A stretch of DNA of 64,000 bases. It comes from Colwellia psychrerythraea (lineage in GTDB: Bacteria > Pseudomonadota > Gammaproteobacteria > Enterobacterales > Alteromonadaceae). Under the pieces are notes generated by a model, which was not told where the DNA came from, did no database searches, and was given only the letters and a program-made list of their open reading frames with translations. Of this stretch, positions 15,536 to 24,822 are shown one piece after another. Numbering within the stretch: the first letter of the stretch is position 1; each line of letters begins with the position of its first letter. Location: NCBI RefSeq assembly GCF_000764225.1, contig NZ_JQED01000055.1, positions 434,001 to 498,000 on the forward strand. Reading direction: 5' to 3'. The translations under genes were made by a program, and so were the position numbers.

Positions 15536-17218
15536 TTATAGGCCTAACACTTCTTTACCTTGTTTGAAGACAATATCTACCGGAATATTGGCCGTTTCTA
15601 AACGGGCTAAATCCGCAGCTAGAGTTTCTCCTATTACGCCACTTTCTTTCACTAAGTTATCCACACCTTGATAATCACCATTTCCTTGCAAGGTTAAGAT
15701 AAGTTCAGATAAAGAGTCTATTGCCGCAGTCATTTTCTCAACATTAATGCTATACAAGCCCTGTTCATTACGGCTAAATGCGCCTTTCTCTTGAAAGTAA
15801 TTAAAACGTACCATGTTAGCCTTACCATGCGCTGAACTTGCACCAAAGCGAATTGAGCGGAAAATACCAGCCATGAAGGTAGTGTAATAATCTTTTAAAG
15901 TCCCTTCGGTGATTGCACCTTTATTTAGCAGCTGGCGGATCATGTATAAGCCAAGAATATCAGCCTTGCCTTCTTCGAGTGCTGAGGCATGTTCTTTTAA
16001 TGCTTGGCGAACTGGACCTTTACCGTTAAGTGTATTTTTAATACCTAAACCGTGAGCAACTTCATGAAACATGGTATTGGCGAAGAAACCTGTGAAAGTA
16101 ACGTTTTTACGCTGTTCAGGCACGATAAGCGTATCAGCAATTGGTAACATAATGGCATCAAACTTTGCGCGCATGGCATTTTTCAATTGCAAGCGTCTAG
16201 TACCCTTTTTCAGTTGTACTTCTTCATCGTTGGGTAAGTTGATAGCAATGGTTTTACTACCAGCATTAGAGTGCCCTGCATAGTAAATAACATCGTAAGC
16301 ATTTAAGTCAGCGTCAGAGCCCGGAACTTCGGCTTTATACTTTTTAGCTACTGGCAGGCCCTTTTGCAGTTCAGGTAAAAACTGAGCGTATTTTGCTAGC
16401 TTATCACTCCATGCTAAATCTTTAATTAGTACATATGACTCAAAAGCGGCTCGGTAACCATAAAGTTGATCTTCATAGCTTTCAATTGGCCCTATCACAA
16501 CATCAATAGGGTTGTTTTTCATATCCATCCAAGCAAAATCTGATGCTTGATACTCATCGGTGCGCAATGCTTGAGCACGCATCGTTAAGTAGTTTGCAAA
16601 TTCTTTATCGTCGGCAAACTTTGCTGCCTCATCAAGTATTGCGGCGGCGCGGTCCATTTGGTCATGATAAATTTCAGAAAAAGGAATACTCACTAATTTC
16701 CCTTCTCCATCACGACTTACAATTGAGTAAAGCCCTTTTTTATCGTTAAACTCACTTTGTTCAAACTCTGCTTTAGTCATATCTGCAGGATAAAATTCAG
16801 CGCCATGTGCTTTAGGTGCTGTTTTACTCAAAAACACTTTATCACCATTTAAACGATCCCAAGGACCATAGTTTATTTCAGCAAATCGTCTTACTTTTTC
16901 ATCACTAATGCTGGCTAAAAAGCTCTTTTTATCTTGTGAAAAGGCTTGTTGCCAAAATAGATCATCCATGATTTTCGAAGCATCAATAAGCAGTTTGAGC
17001 ATTTGTTTTTGATTTGCAGATAAGTGGCTCAAATCAGCCGTTAGGGTGACTTCTTTATATATATTTAAGCGCTGCTCAAAGCCTGAAAGTAATTCAGGCT
17101 GACTTACTTGATTTTCTTGCTTAGTAGGGCTGGTTTCAGAGGTGTTATTGCAGGCGCTTAACGTTGCCGTAGCGAGTAGGATAACTGCTGCTATTTTTGT
17201 TAGTTTTACTGTTTTCAT
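15536..17218 (-). CDS. M49-like (dipeptidyl-peptidase III-related) zinc peptidase lipoprotein
   Basis: Putative metallopeptidase of 560 residues. It begins with a lipoprotein signal ending in LSAC (Cys23), so it is probably anchored in the outer membrane or periplasm. The zinc motif reads HEVAH near residues 385-389, and EEGKAD follows about 30 residues later, resembling the EECRAE motif of the M49 family. Classical M49 enzymes carry HExxGH; this protein has the standard HExxH spacing, and the gap between the two motifs is shorter. It therefore belongs to a divergent bacterial branch, which is sometimes annotated as a Zn-dependent hydrolase. It is a single transcription unit. Family assignment is moderately certain; the substrate is unknown. 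Confidence 0.7.
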   Translation of the reverse strand: MKTVKLTKIAAVILLATATLSACNNTSETSPTKQENQVSQPELLSGFEQRLNIYKEVTLTADLSHLSANQKQMLKLLIDASKIMDDLFWQQAFSQDKKSFLASISDEKVRRFAEINYGPWDRLNGDKVFLSKTAPKAHGAEFYPADMTKAEFEQSEFNDKKGLYSIVSRDGEGKLVSIPFSEIYHDQMDRAAAILDEAAKFADDKEFANYLTMRAQALRTDEYQASDFAWMDMKNNPIDVVIGPIESYEDQLYGYRAAFESYVLIKDLAWSDKLAKYAQFLPELQKGLPVAKKYKAEVPGSDADLNAYDVIYYAGHSNAGSKTIAINLPNDEEVQLKKGTRRLQLKNAMRAKFDAIMLPIADTLIVPEQRKNVTFTGFFANTMFHEVAHGLGIKNTLNGKGPVRQALKEHASALEEGKADILGLYMIRQLLNKGAITEGTLKDYYTTFMAGIFRSIRFGASSAHGKANMVRFNYFQEKGAFSRNEQGLYSINVEKMTAAIDSLSELILTLQGNGDYQGVDNLVKESGVIGETLAADLARLETANIPVDIVFKQGKEVLGL

Positions 17219-17350
17219 AAAATGTCTCTTTTGATAATTTGCGTAGAGACTAAGAAAAAAAGGTTATAAGTGCAATAGCCCCTTGCAATAAAAGCAATGG
17301 TGAACTGTATTTATTCTAACAAGGAGTAATACGAGGTATTTTAGACATAA

Positions 17351-17374
17351 AAAAACCGACAAAAGTCGGTTTTT
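17351..17374 (-). terminator. Intrinsic terminator of rpsT
   Basis: ACCGAC and GTCGGT form a stem with an AAAA/TTTT loop, flanked by A5 on one side and T5 on the other. On the minus strand it lies about 65 bp after the rpsT stop codon, and the symmetry makes it potentially bidirectional. Confidence 0.85.
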
Positions 17375-17439
17375 AAATAATTCATCAAGCTAAGCTAGAT
17401 GATGATTACTTCATAAAAGTAATACAGTTAAAGCAAAAA

Positions 17440-17700
17440 TTAAAGTGCTTTGATTGCTGCATTTAAACGGCTCTTAGAACGAGCAGCTTTATTTTTATGA
17501 ATAAGACCTTTACTTGCGTAACGATCTAAAATTGGTGTAGCAGCAGCAAATTCTTTAGTCGCTACTTCTTTGTCACCAGATTCAATTGCTGTTAATACTT
17601 TTTTAAGTAAAGTACGCATCATTGAACGACGACTTGCATTATGTTGACGGCGCTTTTCAGATTGTCCTGCGCGCTTCTTAGCTTGCTTTGAGTTAGCCAA
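17440..17700 (-). CDS. rpsT: 30S ribosomal protein S20
   Basis: Primary 16S rRNA-binding protein of the small subunit, 86 residues, highly basic. It begins MANSKQAKKRAGQSEKRRQH and ends SRLNAAIKAL, matching the family over its full length. It is divergent from murJ, as in other Alteromonadales and Vibrionaceae. A GGAGATC-type ribosome binding site lies just upstream of the ATG. It has its own terminator. Confidence 0.98.
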   Translation of the reverse strand: MANSKQAKKRAGQSEKRRQHNASRRSMMRTLLKKVLTAIESGDKEVATKEFAAATPILDRYASKGLIHKNKAARSKSRLNAAIKAL

Positions 17701-18034
17701 GGTGATCTCCTAAAAGATTGATTATAAGCTTAAATTTAAGGCGACGAAATATGCCTTTTTTTTAGCTGATTGTCAAATGTTTTAATTGTTTAATTTAATA
17801 TCAACTATAAAAGTTAGCAATAAAATGCAATTAAAAAGAATATGGGTGATGTTTACGACTAAAAGTAGCCGATAGAACAAAACATGTTGTGAACAGGGGC
17901 AAGTATACATTGTTTAAATAACTAAAATCATCACATAATACACATTATTTTTTTTCGTCAGATTTTTACGCCACATTCCTCTTTTTTTACTGCGACTAAT
18001 TATGCAAATAGAGGCTGACTATGGAGATGTTTTT
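17701..18034. other. Divergent promoter region between rpsT and murJ
   Basis: AT-rich spacer that must contain the promoters of rpsT (minus) and of the murJ-ribF-ileS block (plus). I saw no coding frame and no obvious regulator site. Its last bases include an ATG at 18002 that could extend MurJ, discussed under murJ. Confidence 0.45.
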
Positions 18035-19630
18035 TTGAGTAAAAAGTTAATTAAATCAGGTCTGATTGTTAGTGTTATGACATTGGTTTCTCGAGTATTA
18101 GGTTTAATACGCGATGTAGTTATTGCCAATGTGATGGGAACAGGCTTAATGGCTGATGTATTTTTATTTGCCAATAAAATTCCAAATTTTTTACGACGCC
18201 TGTTTGCTGAGGGGGCATTTGCACAAGCATTTGTGCCTGTATTAAGTGAATATCAAGTCAAAGATGAACAGCAAGCTGAAGAAGAAGGTAAACAAAATAA
18301 CCATGAAAAAACACGTATATTAATTGGGCAAGTATCTGGTACTTTAGGTGTGATAATTACTGGGGTAACATTATTTGGCATGTTGGCTTCCCCCTTATTC
18401 GTGATGCTTTTTGGCTTTGGCTGGTTTGCTGATTGGTATAGCGATGCGCCTGGTGGAGAGAAGTTTACACTGGCCAGTAATCTACTGAGTATTACCTTTC
18501 CCTATTTATGGTTTATCAGTTTTGCCGCGCTCTCAGGTGCAGTACTTAATACTATGGGACGTTTTGCGGTTGCTGCATTTACGCCTGTTTTACTTAATAT
18601 CGCAATAATTAGTATGGCTATTTTTGGTGCACCATATACACAAAGTCCCGCTCATGCATTAGCTTGGGGGGTGTTTTTAGGTGGCCTGATACAGTTTTTA
18701 TTTCAAATCCCTTTTTTATACAAAACAGGTATGTTAGTTAAGCCAAAGTGGTCTTGGCATAGCGAAGGGGTTAGTAAAATTCGAAAGTTGATTGTTCCTG
18801 CTTTGTTTGGTGTCTCAGTCACACAAATTAACTTACTACTTGATACCTTAATTGCCAGTTTTTTAATTACTGGTTCTATTAGCTGGCTTTATTATGCTGA
18901 TAGGTTGCTTGAGTTTCCCCTAGGTTTGTTTGGTATTGGTATTGCAACTGTTGTATTACCGAGCTTATCAAAGTTACATAGTAATAATAGTCCAGAAGAA
19001 TTTAGCGCGACTATTGACTGGGGAATTAGAGTGATAAGCCTTTTTGGTTGGCCAGCGTTAGCGGGTTTAATGGTGTTAGCACAACCAATTATTATGGTGT
19101 TATTTATGCGAGGAGAATTTAGTCAGCACGACGTAATTCAAGTGTCTATGGCATTATTTGCCTACTTGTCAGGTCTGTTAAGTTTTATGTTTATTAAAAT
19201 ACTTGCACCAGGCTATTACGCTCGCCAAGACACGAAAACCCCTGTAAAAATTGGCATCAAAGCAATGGTCGCCAACATGTTTTTTAATTTGATGTTAGCC
19301 CCGTTTTTAGGTTATGTCGGTCTCGCATTAGCGACCACGCTTTCAGCTACGCTTAATGCGTGGTTGTTATATCGAGGTTTAAAAGCTAAGGGGGTATATG
19401 AATTGCCGACGAAGACACTCATTTTTATTGGTAAGTTGGTATTAAGTGCACTTGTAATGGTATTGGTTGTGTATCAATTATCCAGTGAATTTGAAGTTTG
19501 GTTAGCGATGAATTTCCTTAAACAAGTAGAACAACTAACGTTGTGTATTCTTGCAGGTGTTGCCAGTTATCTAGTAATGATAATTCTGCTAGGCGTACGT
19601 TTGAGTGACTTTAAGGTCATAAAAAGATAA
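18035..19630 (+). CDS. murJ: Lipid II flippase MurJ (MviN)
   Basis: Inner-membrane flippase that moves lipid II to the periplasm for peptidoglycan synthesis, with about 14 membrane segments. I chose the TTG at 18035, giving 531 residues starting MSKKLIKSGLIVSVMTLVSRVLG, the usual N-terminus of the family. GGAG lies 8 nt upstream of this TTG. An in-frame ATG at 18002 would add 11 unrelated residues and has no ribosome binding site. Family hallmarks include LRRLFAEGAFAQAFVPVLSEY and the second-lobe motif PLGLFGIGIATVVLPSLS. It precedes ribF and ileS, as in Vibrio and Shewanella. Confidence 0.95.
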   Translation: MSKKLIKSGLIVSVMTLVSRVLGLIRDVVIANVMGTGLMADVFLFANKIPNFLRRLFAEGAFAQAFVPVLSEYQVKDEQQAEEEGKQNNHEKTRILIGQVSGTLGVIITGVTLFGMLASPLFVMLFGFGWFADWYSDAPGGEKFTLASNLLSITFPYLWFISFAALSGAVLNTMGRFAVAAFTPVLLNIAIISMAIFGAPYTQSPAHALAWGVFLGGLIQFLFQIPFLYKTGMLVKPKWSWHSEGVSKIRKLIVPALFGVSVTQINLLLDTLIASFLITGSISWLYYADRLLEFPLGLFGIGIATVVLPSLSKLHSNNSPEEFSATIDWGIRVISLFGWPALAGLMVLAQPIIMVLFMRGEFSQHDVIQVSMALFAYLSGLLSFMFIKILAPGYYARQDTKTPVKIGIKAMVANMFFNLMLAPFLGYVGLALATTLSATLNAWLLYRGLKAKGVYELPTKTLIFIGKLVLSALVMVLVVYQLSSEFEVWLAMNFLKQVEQLTLCILAGVASYLVMIILLGVRLSDFKVIKR

Positions 19631-19783
19631 AAATAAGTATAAATAAAGTGCTAGGGCTACTGATTATTGGCGCACTCTGTTATATAATTCGTCGATTTAA
19701 TTTATGCGAATGTCAAAATTGAGGTTCGTTAGTGACTTATCAAAGTCATTTAGTGTGATAGTAAAAAGGCAGAATAATAGCTA

Positions 19784-20704
19784 ATGCAGTTAGTTCGCGG
19801 AATACATAATATTCAATTAAATGATCATGGTTGTGTGCTAACTATTGGTAATTTTGATGGTGTTCATTTAGGACATCAGCAAGTAATTAAAGCGTTAGTC
19901 AGTAAAGCTAACGCCTTAAATTGTGTGGCTGCCGTATTGGTTTTTGAACCACAACCACAAGAGCTTTTTTCTCCAGAAACAGCACCTGCGCGATTATGCC
20001 GTTTACGCGATAAATATAATTTATTAGCGAAACTTGGTGTGCAGCGACTTATTTGTGTCAATTTTACTACTAACTTTGCTAACCAAAGCGCACAACATTT
20101 TATAGAACATTTGTTGGTGAATAAATTAGGTATAAAGCACTTAATTGTCGGGGATGATTTTCGCTTTGGTAAAAACCGAACCGGCAATTTCTCTATGTTG
20201 TGTCAAGCAGGAGATAAGTATGGCTTCGATGTTTCAGATACCGCAAGTTATAAAATGTCAGATTGCCGCATTAGCTCTACCGCTATTCGTCAGGCATTAG
20301 AAAAAGATGATTTAGCCTCTGTGAAACAGATGCTAGGAAGAGAATACTCAATAATTGGCCGAGTGTTTCATGGTGATAAACGTGGTCGACAGTTGGGCTT
20401 TCCCACCGCAAATGTGTTACTTAAAAGGCGTGTTTCTCCCCTTAGCGGTGTTTTTGCCGTCATGGTGAAAACAAACAATGGCGAATTTAAAGGTGTGGCA
20501 AATATTGGTGCTAGGCCAACTATTAACGGCATCAGGCAACAACTAGAAGTACATATTTTTGACTTTGATGAAAACGTGTATGGACAATGCATTGAAGTGG
20601 TTGTTAAAAAGAAACTACGTCCAGTGATTAAGTTTGATAGCCTTGAAGCACTTACTGCACAAATTCGTCAAGACAGCGAACAAGCAAAACAAGTACTAGC
20701 TTAA
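19784..20704 (+). CDS. ribF: Bifunctional riboflavin kinase/FMN adenylyltransferase
   Basis: Makes FMN from riboflavin and then FAD. The 306-residue protein has an N-terminal adenylyltransferase domain with the nucleotide-binding motif TIGNFDGVHLGHQQ (about residues 21-34) and an ISSTAIR motif near 166. The C-terminal riboflavin kinase domain carries GDKRGRQLGFPTANV (about 197-211). Length matches E. coli RibF (313). It sits between murJ and ileS in the conserved order. Confidence 0.97.
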   Translation: MQLVRGIHNIQLNDHGCVLTIGNFDGVHLGHQQVIKALVSKANALNCVAAVLVFEPQPQELFSPETAPARLCRLRDKYNLLAKLGVQRLICVNFTTNFANQSAQHFIEHLLVNKLGIKHLIVGDDFRFGKNRTGNFSMLCQAGDKYGFDVSDTASYKMSDCRISSTAIRQALEKDDLASVKQMLGREYSIIGRVFHGDKRGRQLGFPTANVLLKRRVSPLSGVFAVMVKTNNGEFKGVANIGARPTINGIRQQLEVHIFDFDENVYGQCIEVVVKKKLRPVIKFDSLEALTAQIRQDSEQAKQVLA

Positions 20705-20755
20705 AGCTTTACTTGTCGAGATTAAAAATAATATATTCAATTAACAGTTATAAAC

Positions 20756-20796
20756 TTGGTTGATATTTATAGCGTTTTGTTAAATTTATCAGCCAA
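20756..20796 (+). other. Inverted repeat in the ileS leader
   Basis: TTGGTTGATA and TATCAGCCAA can form a 10-bp stem (one G-U pair) around a 21-nt loop, ending 21 bp before the ileS start codon. It could influence ileS translation or be incidental. Confidence 0.35.
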
Positions 20797-20817
20797 CATA
20801 AACGGATAATGATTTAA

Positions 20818-23679
20818 ATGAGTGATTACAAACATACCCTGAATTTACCCGCCACATCCTTTGCTATGAAAGGAAATATGGCTAATCGTGAACCTAATAT
20901 GCTCAAAAGTTGGGCGGCTAAAGATCTTTATGGCAAAATTCGTGAAGCCAAAAAAGGTAAAAAGTCATTTATTCTTCATGATGGTCCTCCTTATGCCAAT
21001 GGTAATATTCATTTAGGCCATGCAGTAAATAAAATATTAAAAGATATCATTGTTAAATCAAAAAACTTATCTGACTTTAACTCACCTTTCGTACCTGGCT
21101 GGGATTGTCACGGTTTACCTATTGAACTGATGGTAGAGAAAAAAGTAGGCAAGCCAGGTCATAAGATCAGTGCTAGTGATTTTCGTCAAAAGTGTCGTGA
21201 ATATGCCGCTAAGCAAGTTAATGGTCAACGTGAAGATTTTAAACGTTTAGGTATTTTTGCTGATTGGGAAAAACCTTATTTAACGATGGACTTTGATACT
21301 GAAGCAAATATCATTCGTTCTTTAGGTAAAATTGCTGAAAATGGTCACTTACATCAAGGTTTTAAACCTGTGCATTGGTGTACTGATTGTGGTTCATCTT
21401 TGGCTGAAGCTGAAGTTGAGTATAAAGACAAACAATCACCTGCAATTGATGTGAAGTTTACTATTAACGACGAAACTGTCGCGGATAAATTTTCTCACCC
21501 AGAAGGCCATACTGGCGAGGGTGAAATTGGTATGGTGATCTGGACAACGACGCCATGGACACTGCCTGCTAACCGTGCAATATCAGTTCATCCCGCCGTT
21601 GAATATACCTTAGTGCAGTGTGATGTTGAAGGAAAACTACAACGATTAATTATTGCTTCTGATCTTGTTAGTTCATGTATGGACCGTTTTGGTTTAGATA
21701 AATATCATGCATTAGGTTTCTGTAAAGGTCAGGATTTAGAATTAGTACAATGTCAGCACCCATTCTATGACTTTACGGTCCCCGTTATTTTAGGTGAACA
21801 TGTTACTACTGACTCAGGTACCGGTTGTGTACATACTGCACCAGGTCACGGTGTAGAAGATTTCGTGGTTGGTAAACTATATGACTTAGAAGTGGCTAAC
21901 CCTGTTGGTGCTAATGGTGTATACCTTGAAGATACCCCTCTACTTGCTGGCCAGCATGTCTTTAAAGCTAATGCGAGTGTTGTTGAGTTATTAAAAGAAA
22001 ATGGCGCGTTAGTACATCATCATGCATTAGAGCATTCTTATCCGCATTGCTGGCGCCATAAAACGCCATTAATTTTCCGCGCTACGCCGCAGTGGTTTAT
22101 TAGCATGGATAATAAAGGTTTACGTCAAGATTCATTGAATGAAATCGAAAAAACACAGTGGATCCCTGATTGGGGTCAACGCCGTATTGAGTCGATGGTT
22201 GAAGGTCGTCCTGATTGGTGTATTTCACGTCAACGTACGTGGGGTGTGCCGATGGCATTATTCATCCATCAAGATACAGGTGCTTTGCATCCGCGTAGCA
22301 TTGAACTTATTGAAGAAGTTGCTAAGCGTGTTGAAAAAGAGGGCATTCAAGCTTGGTTTGATTTAGAGCCAAGCGAACTCATCGGCGATGATGCTAATGA
22401 ATACATTAAAGTGCCAGACACCTTAGATGTATGGTTTGACTCTGGTACTACGCATCACTCAGTTGTAAATGCCCGTGAAGAATTTGATGGCATTGCTGAC
22501 TTATATCTTGAAGGCTCTGATCAACATCGTGGTTGGTTTATGTCTTCAATGATTTCATCAGTCGCTATGAATGGTAAAGCGCCATATAAGCAAGTACTTA
22601 CTCACGGTTTTACTGTTGATGTCAAAGGTCACAAAATGTCTAAGTCATTAGGCAACGTGGTTACACCATCGAGTATTACTAATAACTTAGGTGCTGATAT
22701 TTTACGCTTGTGGACTGCTTCTGTTAACTATACGCAAGAGATCACTGTATCTGATGAGATATTTAAACGTCAAGCTGACGCTTATCGTCGTATTCGTAAT
22801 ACCTCACGTTTCTTATTATCTAATTTAAATGGTTTTGAGCCAGCACAGCACATGGTTGCTGTTGAAGATATGGTAGCACTTGATAGCTGGGTCGTTGATA
22901 AAGCAGCGCGCTTACAAGAGGAAATCATCGCAGCTTACGATGAGTATGAATTCCATGTTGTAGTACACAAGTTAATGAACTTCTGTACTAATGAGTTAGG
23001 TGGCTTTTATTTGGATATCATTAAAGATAGACAATACACGGCTAAAGCTGATTCAAACGCACGCCGCTCATGTCAAACTGCTATGTACTTAATTGCTGAG
23101 GCAATGACTGCATGGATGGCACCTATTTTGTCATTTACCGCACAAGAAATATGGGAAGCGCTGCCTTCACCTGTTAGTGGTGAGCGTGATGAGTTTGTTT
23201 TCACAGGTGTTTGGTTTGATGGCCTTACTAAACAGGTAAGTAAGCAAGCTGACAACACTGAATCAGCAGATGAGTTGGGTAATGAATATTGGACTGAGTT
23301 GTTGACTGTGCGTAGTGAAGTTAACCGTGCATTAGAGCAAGCAAGAAAAGAGAAAACAGTCGGTAAAGCATTAGAAGCGCAAGTTACTTTGTTCGCAACT
23401 GCAGACTTAGCTGCTAAGTTAGCCAAATTAGGTGATGAGCTTCGTTTTGTATTAATTACCTCAAAAGCTACGATTGAAACTGTCTCAACCGCACCTGAAA
23501 ATGCACTTGAAACTGATATCGAAGGTTTATGGTTAACTGTTGCTCCGGCAGAAGGCGCTAAGTGTGACCGCTGTTGGCATGTAACCACTGATATTGGCGA
23601 AAGTGAAGAGCACCCTGAGCTATGTGGTCGTTGTATCACCAATGTTGATGGTGAAGGCGAAACAAGACAGTTTGCTTAA
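20818..23679 (+). CDS. ileS: Isoleucyl-tRNA synthetase
   Basis: Class I aminoacyl-tRNA synthetase charging tRNA-Ile, 953 residues. It shows the HIGH motif as HLGH (NGNIHLGHAVN, near residue 68), the CP1 editing domain (TTTPWTLPANRA), the KMSKS motif (GHKMSKSLGN, near residue 605), and the anticodon-binding region. A C-terminal zinc finger carries CDRCWH and CGRC. This is the bacterial E. coli-type enzyme, sensitive in principle to mupirocin, not the eukaryote-like second type. It lies in the conserved ribF-ileS-lspA-fkpB order. Confidence 0.98.
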   Translation: MSDYKHTLNLPATSFAMKGNMANREPNMLKSWAAKDLYGKIREAKKGKKSFILHDGPPYANGNIHLGHAVNKILKDIIVKSKNLSDFNSPFVPGWDCHGLPIELMVEKKVGKPGHKISASDFRQKCREYAAKQVNGQREDFKRLGIFADWEKPYLTMDFDTEANIIRSLGKIAENGHLHQGFKPVHWCTDCGSSLAEAEVEYKDKQSPAIDVKFTINDETVADKFSHPEGHTGEGEIGMVIWTTTPWTLPANRAISVHPAVEYTLVQCDVEGKLQRLIIASDLVSSCMDRFGLDKYHALGFCKGQDLELVQCQHPFYDFTVPVILGEHVTTDSGTGCVHTAPGHGVEDFVVGKLYDLEVANPVGANGVYLEDTPLLAGQHVFKANASVVELLKENGALVHHHALEHSYPHCWRHKTPLIFRATPQWFISMDNKGLRQDSLNEIEKTQWIPDWGQRRIESMVEGRPDWCISRQRTWGVPMALFIHQDTGALHPRSIELIEEVAKRVEKEGIQAWFDLEPSELIGDDANEYIKVPDTLDVWFDSGTTHHSVVNAREEFDGIADLYLEGSDQHRGWFMSSMISSVAMNGKAPYKQVLTHGFTVDVKGHKMSKSLGNVVTPSSITNNLGADILRLWTASVNYTQEITVSDEIFKRQADAYRRIRNTSRFLLSNLNGFEPAQHMVAVEDMVALDSWVVDKAARLQEEIIAAYDEYEFHVVVHKLMNFCTNELGGFYLDIIKDRQYTAKADSNARRSCQTAMYLIAEAMTAWMAPILSFTAQEIWEALPSPVSGERDEFVFTGVWFDGLTKQVSKQADNTESADELGNEYWTELLTVRSEVNRALEQARKEKTVGKALEAQVTLFATADLAAKLAKLGDELRFVLITSKATIETVSTAPENALETDIEGLWLTVAPAEGAKCDRCWHVTTDIGESEEHPELCGRCITNVDGEGETRQFA

Positions 23680-23719
23680 ACTCATAGCAAAGTCGCATTA
23701 ACAGTAAGTTAAGTTTACG

Positions 23720-23774
23720 GGCTATTATCCTTCCCTTTGTTTGTCTTTTTAGACATAAGGAAAAGGTAATAGCC
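23720..23774 (+). other. Long nested hairpin between ileS and lspA
   Basis: GGCTATTA-T-CCTT pairs with AAGG-TAATAGCC (12 bp with one bulged T). Inside it CCTT pairs with AAGG, and TGTCT/AGACA closes a TTTT loop, making about 21 pairs overall in a 55-nt span. There is only a weak T-rich stretch after it, so it is more likely an mRNA processing or attenuation structure than a strong terminator. Confidence 0.5.
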
Positions 23775-23794
23775 TCTTTATTTAATTATGCAAG

Positions 23795-24322
23795 ATGAGA
23801 TATCCACCATTGAAAAAATTATTTAGTGACACAGGCCTACGATGGTTATGGTTAACCCTACTATGTTTAATCATTGATCAGCTTAGTAAACATTGGATCG
23901 CGGGTACATTTGACTACCGTGAAACCATGTCGGTTTTGCCGTTTTTTAACCTCACTTATGTTCATAACCCAGGTGCAGCCTTTAGCTTTTTGGCCGACCA
24001 AGGTGGTTGGCAGCGATGGTTCTTTACGGCAATAGCTAGTATAGCGAGCATTGTTTTTCTTGTTTGGATGGCAAAAACTCCTAAGCAACAGCGTTTATTA
24101 AGCATTGCTTTTGCCCTGATTTTAAGCGGCGCCGTGGGCAACTTAATCGACAGAGCCTTATTTGGCTATGTAATCGACTTTCTCGATTTTCACTGGGCGG
24201 GTTATCATTTTGCCGCCTTTAATATTGCAGACTCAGCTATTTTCATTGGTGCAGCATTAATGATTTTTGAATCATTAATTACTAAAGAGACTAATGATGA
24301 CAGCAAAAGTGACAATAAATAA
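23795..24322 (+). CDS. lspA: Lipoprotein signal peptidase (signal peptidase II)
   Basis: Inner-membrane aspartyl protease that removes signal peptides from prolipoproteins; 175 residues with four membrane helices. Conserved segments include LIIDQLSKHW, VHNPGAAFSFL, and the catalytic aspartate regions GNLIDR and VIDFLDF near the C-terminal half. The ATG at 23795 is used, though it has no strong ribosome binding site; an in-frame TTG 15 bp later is possible. Its activity is needed for the several predicted lipoproteins in this window. Confidence 0.96.
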   Translation: MRYPPLKKLFSDTGLRWLWLTLLCLIIDQLSKHWIAGTFDYRETMSVLPFFNLTYVHNPGAAFSFLADQGGWQRWFFTAIASIASIVFLVWMAKTPKQQRLLSIAFALILSGAVGNLIDRALFGYVIDFLDFHWAGYHFAAFNIADSAIFIGAALMIFESLITKETNDDSKSDNK

Positions 24323-24356
24323 TAAAGTATAAAATAAATAAGGTAGAGAGCTAATA

Positions 24357-24800
24357 ATGACTGTTTCAACGCAAGCACAGATTCAAAGTGATTCAAGTAT
24401 CCTTGTTCATATAACTATGAAATTAAGTGATGGTTCAGCTGCAGACAGCACTAAGGTCAATAATAAACCAGCAAAAATCATCATGGGTGATAATAGCATT
24501 TCACCTGCTTTTGAAGCGCAGCTGATTGGTATGAATAAAGGTGACTCAAAAGAGTTCACTCTTGAAGCAAAGGATGCCTTTGGTGAAAGTAACCCAGATA
24601 ATATTCATTATATGGGCATTGATAAGTTTACTGCTGAAGTGCCAGCAAAAGTAGGTAATATTATTACCTTTTCTCAACCAGGTGGTGATTTACCTGGCAT
24701 GATTAAAGAAATTAATGGTGACTCAGTTACTATTGATTTTAATCACCCACTTGCCGGTCAAACGGTCACTTTTGTTATCGATTTAGTCGATATCCTCTAG
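24357..24800 (+). CDS. fkpB: FKBP-type peptidyl-prolyl cis-trans isomerase, SlpA/FkpB type
   Basis: Cytoplasmic prolyl isomerase and chaperone of 147 residues. The FKBP core (VHITMKLSDGSAADST, about residues 17-32) is interrupted by an IF-insert domain, with AKDAFGESNPDNI just before it and FNHPLAGQTVTFVIDLVDI at the end, as in SlpA/FkpB. It follows lspA by 34 bp, as in E. coli. In many relatives the next gene is ispH; here it is tsaB, and ispH lies about 31 kb downstream. Confidence 0.95.
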   Translation: MTVSTQAQIQSDSSILVHITMKLSDGSAADSTKVNNKPAKIIMGDNSISPAFEAQLIGMNKGDSKEFTLEAKDAFGESNPDNIHYMGIDKFTAEVPAKVGNIITFSQPGGDLPGMIKEINGDSVTIDFNHPLAGQTVTFVIDLVDIL

Positions 24801-24822
24801 AAAATATTGATAGGTAACTATA

